From contig CP030884.1 in assembly GCA_006969385.1 (NCBI GenBank), positions 4,520,249 to 4,584,248 on the forward strand: a DNA stretch of 64,000 nucleotides. Reading direction: 5' to 3'. A program made the translations under genes and the position numbers. The notes under the pieces were generated by a model that was given only the letters and a program-made list of their open reading frames with translations, was not told the DNA's origin and made no database searches. Position 1 is the stretch's first letter, and each line of letters begins with the position of its first letter. Source of the DNA: Planctomycetaceae bacterium. GTDB lineage: Bacteria; Planctomycetota; Phycisphaerae; UBA1845; UTPLA1. Positions 53,247-64,000 of the stretch are shown here, in pieces.

Positions 53247-54173
53247 TTGCGAATCGATCCCGATCAACGCGATGACGCCACGCAGCACTATATCGAGCGG
53301 ATGAACCGCGCCGTCGATTACGTGATGCAACATCTCGAGTCCAACATCAAACTCGATGATGTTGCCGCCGCCGCCCATATTTCGCCGTTTCACTTTCATC
53401 GCATCTTTAAGGCGCTATTTGGCGAGACGCTCAACCAATTCATCAAACGCGTGCGGCTCGAACGTTCGCTAAAACTGCTTGCACATAACAAGTCAAAAAA
53501 TCTTACTCATATCGCCACAGCCTGCGGTTTTAATTCCCTGTCCGACTTCTCCCGCAGCTTCAAACAGCGCTACGGCGTGGCACCACGCGATTTCGATCTT
53601 CAGGATTTAAAAGATCAACGGCGCGCAGAACTTCAAACGGCCATGTACGGCCCCGATCATCGGCACCAGCTCGGTCGCCTGCCGGTCAACCAAAACCCGG
53701 ATGGCTTCGTGGTCAGGTTGCGCGAGATTCCACCGCGGACCGTCGCCTACATTCGCGTGTTGCGACCCTACGAGCCGGGGCGCGTCGACGGTGCCGCCGA
53801 GCGACTGATGGCGTGGGCCGAACCGCTCGGCTTCGCGGATAACGAATGGCTGGGCTACATGTGGGAAGACGCGGACATCGTCGCGATGGAATACTGCCGC
53901 TACGACGTCGCTGTGGAAGTGCCCGATGTCACGCCCGCCGGCGAGATCGGTCGTTACGAATTCCCTGCGATGACCGTCGCGGAAATTGAAGTGCGCGGGC
54001 CGATCGAATTGGAGATGCGCGCGATCGACTATCTCTACGGCACGTGGCTACCGGCGAGTAAGTATGTGCCGGCCGATCTCCCGGCGTTCGAAGCGTGGAT
54101 CGGCCGACCGTTCGCGCATGGGTTCACGCACTTCGAATTGCACGCGCAGATACCCGTCGCTCGTGCTAGATAA
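53247..54173 (+). CDS. AraC-family regulator with GyrI-like effector domain
   Basis: A 308-residue regulator. The N-terminal AraC DNA-binding domain (about 15-115) shows NIKLDDVAAAAHISPFHFHR and FKALFGETLNQFIKRVRLER, then LTHIATACGFNSLSDFSRSF. The C-terminal 150 residues are a GyrI/Rob-like small-molecule-binding domain (VRLREIPPRTVAYIRVLRPY, EYCRYDVAVEVPD). A TTG is the likely start because no ATG lies before the conserved helix (MNRAVDYVMQHLE); the exact start is uncertain. Confidence 0.9.
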   Translation: MRIDPDQRDDATQHYIERMNRAVDYVMQHLESNIKLDDVAAAAHISPFHFHRIFKALFGETLNQFIKRVRLERSLKLLAHNKSKNLTHIATACGFNSLSDFSRSFKQRYGVAPRDFDLQDLKDQRRAELQTAMYGPDHRHQLGRLPVNQNPDGFVVRLREIPPRTVAYIRVLRPYEPGRVDGAAERLMAWAEPLGFADNEWLGYMWEDADIVAMEYCRYDVAVEVPDVTPAGEIGRYEFPAMTVAEIEVRGPIELEMRAIDYLYGTWLPASKYVPADLPAFEAWIGRPFAHGFTHFELHAQIPVARAR

Positions 54174-54174
54174 C

Positions 54175-55101
54175 TTAGATGCGTCGCGCCACAATCGTTA
54201 TATCGGGGTCGTGAATCGATAGACGCGTCGCGTGCTTTGCACCCATGCCAAATTCGATCCGCACTTCATCGACGCCGGACGGATTAAAAGCATGCTCGCC
54301 GCGCGAATTTAGATTGCGGGCGACACCGTCGGGCATCTGCTGGAGGGTTAGCTGCCCCCGGCGACCGATGGCGACGTCAAAGCGTAGCGAAGCGAATACT
54401 TCCGCTTCATACCGACCGACGTATGCCTGCTTCTGTTCGTTTGTGAGCGTTGCGTTTTCTTCAGCCGTGTCAGCCGCTTCGAGCGACTCGAGATACGCCG
54501 CGACGGCGCGGGCTTTATCGCGATGTTCGGATGTATTTCGATTGTTACTATGCCCCGCACGCGCGTGATCGAGTAACGAAATACCATGCGGCCCCGGTAT
54601 ACGCTCTGTCCCCGGTATCGCCTTTATCACGGCCTTAACCGCATCGAGTTCGCCCAACATGGCGAGTGTAAAGACGTTGGGCCGCGCCCCATGATCGATG
54701 AGCAGCCGCGCAATTTCGCCTTGCCCCGTATGCGATGCCGCCCCGAGCGCCGTTTCCCAATCGCCGAAACCCCAATCCCACGACGCGCGCGCCAACGCCG
54801 GTCGCTTCGTCACCAAAGCGCGCACGCGCTCGATGTTAAAGTGCGACGCACCGACGACGCTTTGCACATCATCGGGATCGAGCGCCGGAAAACTGGGAGG
54901 TAATTCGCCACGCCGATCCGAAGGTTGCGACGTCGTTTCACGATCTTCCGCAAACAAACGATGAATGCTGCCGCCGCTTATTGCGAGTGCCGCGCCCGCC
55001 GCTAAACAACCGCGCCGCGAAATGCCCTTAATCTTTACCTCATGCCGCTGACGCGCGTTAGTCTGATTACAAAAACGTGCGGTATCGGGTTGCTGATTCA
55101 T
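54175..55101 (-). CDS. Tat-exported ankyrin-like protein, unknown function
   Basis: A 308-residue protein with a twin-arginine signal (ISRRGCLAAGAALAISGGSI, about residues 24-43). The middle shows two or three ankyrin-like repeats: NIERVRALVTKRPALARASW, ETALGAASHTGQGEIARLLI, and ELDAVKAVIKAIPGTERIP. The C-terminal 80 residues resemble a small beta domain (LTNEQKQAYVGRYEAEVFAS). The ATG choice is not backed by a strong Shine-Dalgarno; the frame is open upstream. Probably periplasmic. Confidence 0.7.
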   Translation of the reverse strand: MNQQPDTARFCNQTNARQRHEVKIKGISRRGCLAAGAALAISGGSIHRLFAEDRETTSQPSDRRGELPPSFPALDPDDVQSVVGASHFNIERVRALVTKRPALARASWDWGFGDWETALGAASHTGQGEIARLLIDHGARPNVFTLAMLGELDAVKAVIKAIPGTERIPGPHGISLLDHARAGHSNNRNTSEHRDKARAVAAYLESLEAADTAEENATLTNEQKQAYVGRYEAEVFASLRFDVAIGRRGQLTLQQMPDGVARNLNSRGEHAFNPSGVDEVRIEFGMGAKHATRLSIHDPDITIVARRI

Positions 55102-55426
55102 GAGGCCACATGCTTTCTGAATTGGAGAAATTGGCTTGTGAGCGTAAGCCGAAATAGCGAGCGACAGCCCATCAATCAAAAACGTAGCCTGACAAGGCCA
55201 TTCACGAACGGACTCGCCGTCGCTCCAATGCCAACCAGCGGCAGGCATGCAGCGTTCGCAAAATACACTGTTGACAGTCGCATTTTTAGACGATTTCTCA
55301 GCCATCGTGGACCGACCGCCCCCACACGACTACCCTCTAATCGCGGATGGCGGGATTCACGGTCACTTTGGACCGCCCGCCGACTGCATGGATGCCAACA
55401 CGACGACCCAAACCGAGGAGCCCACC

Positions 55427-56170
55427 ATGTCATTCGATGTCAAAGGAAAAATCGCTCTCGTCACCGGTGCCAATCGCGGCATCGGTAAGTGCATCACCGA
55501 AGCCCTACTGGCTGCGGGGGCGACCAAGGTTTACGCAGCCGTGCGCCGCCCCGAATCGGCGGCCGATTTGGTGAAGAAGTACGGCGATAAGGTCGTGCCG
55601 GTCGCCTGCGACGTGAGTAATACGCAGTCGGTGAAAGCCGCTGCCGACGCCGCCGGCGACGTGCAACTCGTCGTAAACAACGCCGGCATTCTGCGTATCA
55701 AAGGTGCCATCGAACCCGATGCGATCGAAACGCTCCAGGAAGAAATCGACACCAACGTGTACGGCCTCATGCGCGTGGCACAGGCATTTGCCCCCGTTAT
55801 CAAGAAGAATGGCGGCGGCGCGTTGGTGCAACTCAACTCGTTGGCGTCGTTGCGATCGTTTGCGCAATTCTCGACTTACTGCGCATCCAAGGCCGCGTCG
55901 TATTCGATCACGCAATCGTTACGCGATGCGCTGCAACCGCACCATGTGACGCTTCTAAGCGTACACCCCGGCCCCATCAATACAGACATGGGAGACCAAG
56001 TCGGCTTCGGCGACGCCGCCGACTCACCGGAAAAGGTTGCCAAGGGCATCGTCGATGCACTGGCCGCGGGCGACTTTCATCTGTTCCCGGATAGCATGGC
56101 GAAAGACGTCGGCGCGGCGTATGCCAGCTTTGCGGAGAACGTGATCGAGGCCGAGATGTCGGTTGCGTAG
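55427..56170 (+). CDS. Short-chain dehydrogenase/reductase
   Basis: A 247-residue SDR oxidoreductase: TGANRGIGKCITEALLAAGA (NAD(P)-binding Gly motif), CDVSN, NNAGILR, the catalytic Ser in LVQLNSLAS, YCASKAASYS (Tyr-x3-Lys) and HPGPINTDMG. The ATG follows GAGGAG by 6 nt; the longer frame is ignored. The substrate is unknown. A terminator follows. Confidence 0.93.
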   Translation: MSFDVKGKIALVTGANRGIGKCITEALLAAGATKVYAAVRRPESAADLVKKYGDKVVPVACDVSNTQSVKAAADAAGDVQLVVNNAGILRIKGAIEPDAIETLQEEIDTNVYGLMRVAQAFAPVIKKNGGGALVQLNSLASLRSFAQFSTYCASKAASYSITQSLRDALQPHHVTLLSVHPGPINTDMGDQVGFGDAADSPEKVAKGIVDALAAGDFHLFPDSMAKDVGAAYASFAENVIEAEMSVA

Positions 56171-56205
56171 CCAACGACGAACTCCAATTAATAAGGAAGC
56201 CAAAC

Positions 56206-56233
56206 GCCGTCGACACGTCGACGGCTTCTTTTG
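56206..56233 (+). terminator. Terminator after the SDR gene
   Basis: GCCGTCGA-CACG-TCGACGGC forms a perfect 8-bp stem with a 4-nt loop, followed by TTCTTTT. Confidence 0.85.
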
Positions 56234-56385
56234 TAGACTGAGAATAAATCGGTTGATTCAACTATTGGGCGGGAGTGGTTCTCGCTAACAAAATATCATC
56301 GCTAACGAAATGGGGATACTTCCGCAAGCATGGAGTCGGCAGCCGATTCAAATATAGAGAAACGGGGGCGAAATCAATTTAAATG

Positions 56386-57336
56386 TTAAGGCTGCTCGGC
56401 ATGCACGACATTGCCATCGACATCGACAACTGTCCAAACCACTTGCCGTCGATCGAGTTCCGGCCCGTCTAATGCGCGTGCCAAAATTCGATAGACGATT
56501 GCCCCACCGGGGACATATTCGAAGGGTAGCGTGTTGCCGTCATTGGTAAGATCCAGCCGAATCTCAGGCGCAGAAGAGATTCCTAAATTACACAACGTCC
56601 CTTGAATGCGGGCGGCCGTAGCGGGCTTGCCTACTTCGATCGAAGTATCCGCCTGATCGTAGAATAGGACGACTTGCTGCGAACACGGATCGGTTCGATC
56701 TTCACAACCAAAACGACCGTCTTCGCTTGCAAAAACGACGCGTTCCGGAACCGGGATATTCGGGTCGCGATTGTCGTTACGCACCTCGAAACCGAGACCG
56801 GCGAACGCATTCGGATCCCCGGTCATATTTGCCGGAATAAAGACATCAAGACCGAGAAAGTCTCCACTTGTCATCGCCATTAATCGCGTACCACGCTCCA
56901 ATGTGAGCGTTACGCAGCCAATCTCAACGCTTGCGCCAACTTCAGAGTTGGGTGGCAAAACATCTTCATAACCGGCAGACATGTAATCCTGAATATCTGC
57001 TTCGTTACGAACAAAACCGCCCTCGCCGGCACTCACGACAAACAACGCCCGCCATTGCGTGGGATATTCAGACGAGTTCGCTTCCCCGAAATTGAATGTG
57101 CGTTGGTCAGCCGGCAACTGATCCACAAACCGAAGATTCGCCGCATCGGCGTCAGCGCCGCCGTTATCGGTTGCCCCCACACCGACGCCGATCGGCCCAG
57201 CCGGCAAGTTGCTATTGAAAGAGCTGAGTAGGAACGGGGTAGTGGCATCGCAACCGGTGATCGTTTGGACGAACAACACACACAAAGAACAGATACCCAC
57301 GCGCCATGTGCGCGAATGTGCGAAATTACTACGCAT
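56386..57336 (-). CDS. Putative lipoprotein, unknown
   Basis: A 316-residue protein with a lipoprotein signal: basic start MRSNFAHSRTWR, hydrophobic VGICSLCVLFVQTIT and lipobox TITGC. The mature part is acidic and mostly beta, with ANLRFVDQLPADQRTFNFGE, IQGTLCNLGISSAPEIRLDL and cysteines that may pair. No family is recognised. It is a membrane-anchored extracytoplasmic protein, standing alone. Confidence 0.7.
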   Translation of the reverse strand: MRSNFAHSRTWRVGICSLCVLFVQTITGCDATTPFLLSSFNSNLPAGPIGVGVGATDNGGADADAANLRFVDQLPADQRTFNFGEANSSEYPTQWRALFVVSAGEGGFVRNEADIQDYMSAGYEDVLPPNSEVGASVEIGCVTLTLERGTRLMAMTSGDFLGLDVFIPANMTGDPNAFAGLGFEVRNDNRDPNIPVPERVVFASEDGRFGCEDRTDPCSQQVVLFYDQADTSIEVGKPATAARIQGTLCNLGISSAPEIRLDLTNDGNTLPFEYVPGGAIVYRILARALDGPELDRRQVVWTVVDVDGNVVHAEQP

Positions 57337-57691
57337 GCAACGAGCCCCCAAAGTCGTGCCTCTAATTCGAGGCTTCGAAAAGTAGTCGCGTTCGCTCGCT
57401 GATTGTAACGCAGAAACTCCCTTATTTTAATAGCCGCCCGCTAGACTGCCGATCAAAGCGGCCCACCCGGCAAGCAATCGCAGCCGTTTCAACACCGATA
57501 ACTGAATTCTGATTGAATCGTCTAACCACACTGACCGCGCACAGTTGCGAGCCCAGGCCTTTCGCGGCAAACACGTGACACAACCGAATGCAGATACTCT
57601 GCGAAAACACTGGATTATCTAGCTACACCAGCTAGCATGCACGACCGCAAAGGAAACCAAACATGGAACCCCAAAGATTGGGAGACTTACC
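57337..57691. other. Divergent intergenic region
   Basis: No gene or RNA is recognised between the lipoprotein and the monooxygenase-like gene. Promoters for both are expected but not resolved. Confidence 0.4.
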
Positions 57692-57988
57692 TTGGCTACG
57701 CCTCTCTTCGTCACCGCCATTTTCCACGCCAAGCCCGAGCGTTTGAACGATCTCATCACCGTGCTATCCGAATTGGCACCGCCCAGTCGCGCCGAGCCGG
57801 GTTGCATCGAATACTACTTCTATCAAGACACCGAAGCGCCCACGACCATCTTCGCCATCGAAACCTGGGAAAGCGCCGCCGCCCTCGCAGCGCATGCGGC
57901 GTCACCCCACTTTCAAGCGGCGGCAGCGCAACTGAGCGACTTGCTAACCGCCCCTTTGGCGATCCACAAGACGCGCCGAATTATCTAA
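57692..57988 (+). CDS. Antibiotic biosynthesis monooxygenase (ABM) family protein
   Basis: A 98-residue dimeric alpha-beta barrel protein of the ABM/YgiN type: VTAIFHAKPERLNDLITVLS, EPGCIEYYFYQDTEAPTTIF, ETWESAAALAAHAASPHFQA. Such proteins include quinol monooxygenases and heme-degrading enzymes; the exact role is unknown. The start is a TTG preceded by GGGAG at 8 nt. It overlaps another long frame that belongs to the next gene and is not a start of that gene. Confidence 0.85.
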   Translation: MATPLFVTAIFHAKPERLNDLITVLSELAPPSRAEPGCIEYYFYQDTEAPTTIFAIETWESAAALAAHAASPHFQAAAAQLSDLLTAPLAIHKTRRII

Positions 57989-58047
57989 ACCTCCCGATTG
58001 GCCGTTCGCCAAGGTGCATCGTCCCGCTTAATCATCGAGAGCGCCAC

Positions 58048-59199
58048 GTGTTTTCCAACCAAGCCCACTCGTTTCAGGTGCAAGCCCGCCTCGCCATTCG
58101 CCTTTCGTGGGTCGGCGGTTATATCAACGCGCTAACGCTCTTGCTTTGCGGTCGTGCGACCTCGCACGTCACCGGTTCCGTCACCACGATCGGTATCGAC
58201 TTCGCACAAGGTAAGTACGGTGAGCTTTTCTTCTTACTCGCGCTGGTGCTAACATTTTCGCTCGGCGCGATGTTATCCGGCTTGTTAACCGAGTACGGTC
58301 GCGCGCGTTACTGGGCGTCGATTTACGTCTTGCCGATGACCGTGCAGGCAGTCTTGCTATCGCTGGCGGCGATTCTGACGAAGCTGCACCTGCTCGGTGG
58401 GCAACATGATCCCGATTTCCACCATTTGTTAGCCACCCTCGTGCCCGCGCTGGCGATGGGGCTGCAAAACGGCACCATTACCCGCATCAGCGGCGGCGTG
58501 GTGCGCACCACCCACGTAAGCGGCGTGATGACCGACATCGGTTTGAATGCGGCGGCACTATTGTTGCGCTACATGGGCAAGCGCGAATTCGCTGAGTTAC
58601 GCCAACGACAATTGGGTATCGAAGCCAGCCAAACCGCCCCCGGCGCGGCGAGCCGATTGCAACTACTCTCTTGCGTTGCCGGTAGCTTTCTCGTCGGTGC
58701 GGTGTTGGGCACCTATGCCGATTTGAACTTTCCCGATTGGGCCTTTGTACCCGCCGTCGTCTTTCTTATCTTCCTGATCGTCGTCGACATCCGCACGCCC
58801 ATGGGTCGTCTGCGTACCCATCACGAACTGGGCGGCACGCTCGATGAAAAACTGCCGCAGGGCGTGCAAATCTTTCACCTCTGCCCCAACCGTCGCGACG
58901 GCGTACGCACCGGCCGCCTGCCCAACATGACGGCCTGGATCGACGACCTGCCGCCCAACACGCACACCGTCGTGCTCGATATCGAAGAGATGGATATCAC
59001 GGATATCAACGACATGCTCGAACTGCGCGCCGGCGCTGTCAAACTGAAATCGGCACAGGTGAAGATGATCCTCTGCGGCGTTACCGAAAGCGAACGCACG
59101 CTCATCCGCACCGTGGGGTTGAACAATTTGATTCAGGAAGAGCGGATTTTGGGGAGTATTGGGGAGGCGGAGGGGGTTATTATGCGCGCAGCGACTTAA
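58048..59199 (+). CDS. DUF1275 (YoaK-like) membrane protein fused to a STAS-like domain
   Basis: A 383-residue protein. The first 250 residues are a DUF1275/YoaK membrane domain with about six hydrophobic spans and the conserved VGGYINALTLLL, TSHVTGSVTTIGID, ALAMGLQNGTITRISGG and THVSGVMTDIG motifs. Residues about 285-383 look like a STAS domain: MTAWIDDLPPNTHTVVLDIE, EMDITDINDMLEL and KLKSAQVKMILCGV. STAS domains control sulfate-type transporters, so the fusion suggests a regulated transporter. The start is a GTG (MFSNQAHSFQ) with GAGAG upstream. Confidence 0.82.
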   Translation: MFSNQAHSFQVQARLAIRLSWVGGYINALTLLLCGRATSHVTGSVTTIGIDFAQGKYGELFFLLALVLTFSLGAMLSGLLTEYGRARYWASIYVLPMTVQAVLLSLAAILTKLHLLGGQHDPDFHHLLATLVPALAMGLQNGTITRISGGVVRTTHVSGVMTDIGLNAAALLLRYMGKREFAELRQRQLGIEASQTAPGAASRLQLLSCVAGSFLVGAVLGTYADLNFPDWAFVPAVVFLIFLIVVDIRTPMGRLRTHHELGGTLDEKLPQGVQIFHLCPNRRDGVRTGRLPNMTAWIDDLPPNTHTVVLDIEEMDITDINDMLELRAGAVKLKSAQVKMILCGVTESERTLIRTVGLNNLIQEERILGSIGEAEGVIMRAAT

Positions 59200-59237
59200 G
59201 AAACATGAGAGTAACTATGGAACCCATGCAGATTGAA

Positions 59238-59669
59238 TTACCTTGCTTGTCTGTCAGCCTCAAAGCATTTCGTAAACCACTGCGAATAATCCGTCGCACC
59301 AAAATCTTCAATCTCAACCTCCCCATATTTCTTATTGATAAACGCAATCAAACGGTCGTATTCAGTCGGCTCCAATTCAAATTCCGACCACGTTAAGACT
59401 GCACCGACAGACGCGCCCGCATCCCAATTGACGTCATGCGTTTCCATATCCAGAGATTCTTGCGCCTCTTCGTCGATATCATCGCGGCACGTCGCAATGA
59501 AGGCGTTGAAAATACGCAACGGCGGCATGTATCCGCAGCGAATCGCATTTCGGAAAGACATCGAGAAATGAATGATGCCCGGCAGCGCACCGAGACCACT
59601 TCGGCTTTCGAACCGACGAAATGAAAGTTCTTCCGGCAACATGGCGGTTAGCATAAGGCAAGCCGCCAC
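59238..59669 (-). CDS. Hypothetical protein
   Basis: A frame of 143 codons; the C-terminal two thirds look genuine: FNAFIATCRDDIDEEAQESL, WSEFELEPTEYDRLIAFINK and DYSQWFTKCFEADRQAR. The first residues include possible alternative starts (MLTAMLPEELSFRR). No family or motif is recognised. It lies downstream of and convergent with the DUF1275 gene. Confidence 0.5.
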   Translation of the reverse strand: MAACLMLTAMLPEELSFRRFESRSGLGALPGIIHFSMSFRNAIRCGYMPPLRIFNAFIATCRDDIDEEAQESLDMETHDVNWDAGASVGAVLTWSEFELEPTEYDRLIAFINKKYGEVEIEDFGATDYSQWFTKCFEADRQAR

Positions 59670-59739
59670 GTTCCGGAATAATCTCAGAACACCTATTAGA
59701 CTTACGACCCACGATTGGCCGCTAAATTAGCCGAGGGAA

Positions 59740-63702
<3,963 letters not shown>

Positions 63703-63732
63703 CGGTTTGCCTCGATTGATCAAGGGGCACTA

Positions 63733-64000
63733 TCATAGCTTTCGCCGGATTCCACTCTCAGTTGCGTAACCAATAAAGGCTTCGTCACCCGCATCGAAGC
63801 CAACGGCCAAACCAATCGGCGCATGGTTTTTCATTGCTGATCGCATGACAGGTCGATCTGCTAGATCTCGAATAAATGCGCTCAAGAACCCCAATTGGAG
63901 TGTGTATTCCAATTCGGCTTTTTCTTCCGATTCGTTAGCAATTGAATAGATACGACGCATCGTTTCTGATCCAGCGTATGCTGTAGGTGGATTCCAACTC
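63733..64000 (-). CDS. Partial hypothetical protein at the right edge
   Basis: Only the C-terminal 88 or so residues are inside the window. They read TAYAGSETMRRIYSIANESE then EYTLQLGFLSAFIRDLADRP and end DEAFIGYATESGIRRKL. The frame is open to the edge, so the start is outside. The family is not recognised. Confidence 0.45.
   Translation of the reverse strand, partial: SWNPPTAYAGSETMRRIYSIANESEEKAELEYTLQLGFLSAFIRDLADRPVMRSAMKNHAPIGLAVGFDAGDEAFIGYATESGIRRKL

Noticed and set aside
57637..58047. An upstream extension of the DUF1275 frame starting MHDRKGNQTW
   Set aside because: It overlaps the better supported ABM gene and has no conserved residues; the GTG at 58048 fits the family start.

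Overview
The window looks like chromosomal DNA of a Planctomycetota bacterium. The pointers are a secreted multi-repeat protein ending in a dockerin-like EF-hand pair, a Ser/Thr kinase with an N-terminal zinc ribbon, several tiny zinc-ribbon proteins, an oversized RseP, an ECF sigma/anti-sigma pair and a very large acyl-CoA-dehydratase-type activase. The class cannot be fixed by eye. All calls rest on reading the translated sequence; no database search was possible.

Left part (1-7290, minus strand): a compact histidine operon hisG-hisC/HAD-hisB-hisH-hisF-hisA/I/E-hisD. Every junction after hisC is an overlap, mostly ATGA. Two fusions stand out: HisA-HisI-HisE in one chain, and HisC joined to a HAD phosphatase that could supply the otherwise missing histidinol-phosphatase. 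With these, seven genes cover all ten steps. The operon is preceded by a good promoter, a 20-residue leader peptide with seven histidines and a perfect intrinsic terminator, which together make a classical attenuator.

7290-10430 is scrap DNA: an IS630-type transposase with two frameshifts, short open remnants, a tRNA-Thr(TGT) and a 5'-truncated tyrosine integrase whose frame runs into that tRNA. 10431-13209 is a broken secreted protein gene. 13478-26959 is a complete [NiFe]-hydrogenase locus: hypC, a second hypC-like gene, hypD, hypE and hypF on the minus strand; divergent hypA and hypB; then the structural operon. That operon encodes a NuoE-like subunit, a HydB-like NuoF with extra [2Fe-2S] and 2x[4Fe-4S] domains, a NuoG-like subunit with a molybdopterin-oxidoreductase-type domain, a HoxY-like small subunit, a HoxH-like large subunit and the maturation protease. 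A degenerate copy of the tRNA-Thr sequence, in the same orientation, follows near 27.0 kb together with an IS3-type remnant. The hydrogenase locus is therefore bracketed by tRNA-derived repeats and an integrase, as expected for an old integrative island.

27366-34718: a lipid A acyltransferase-like gene, a four-tRNA cluster (Gln, Gln, Glu, Pro) with an unusual leader region, a PHP-domain phosphoesterase, APS kinase, cysteine synthase and three envelope or secreted proteins of unknown function. 34926-46806 holds core genes: der, a zinc-ribbon protein, a Ser/Thr kinase, dxr-rseP, moaA, an ECF sigma and anti-sigma pair, and rsgA.

46825-64000 is mixed: two adjacent TetR regulators, rpe, small zinc-ribbon proteins, a candidate structured RNA with its own promoter and terminator, a DUF3124 protein, a VOC protein, an AraC/GyrI-like regulator, a Tat-exported ankyrin-like protein, an SDR oxidoreductase, a lipoprotein, an ABM monooxygenase, a DUF1275-STAS protein and the 1320-residue activase. 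No rRNA or CRISPR array was seen.
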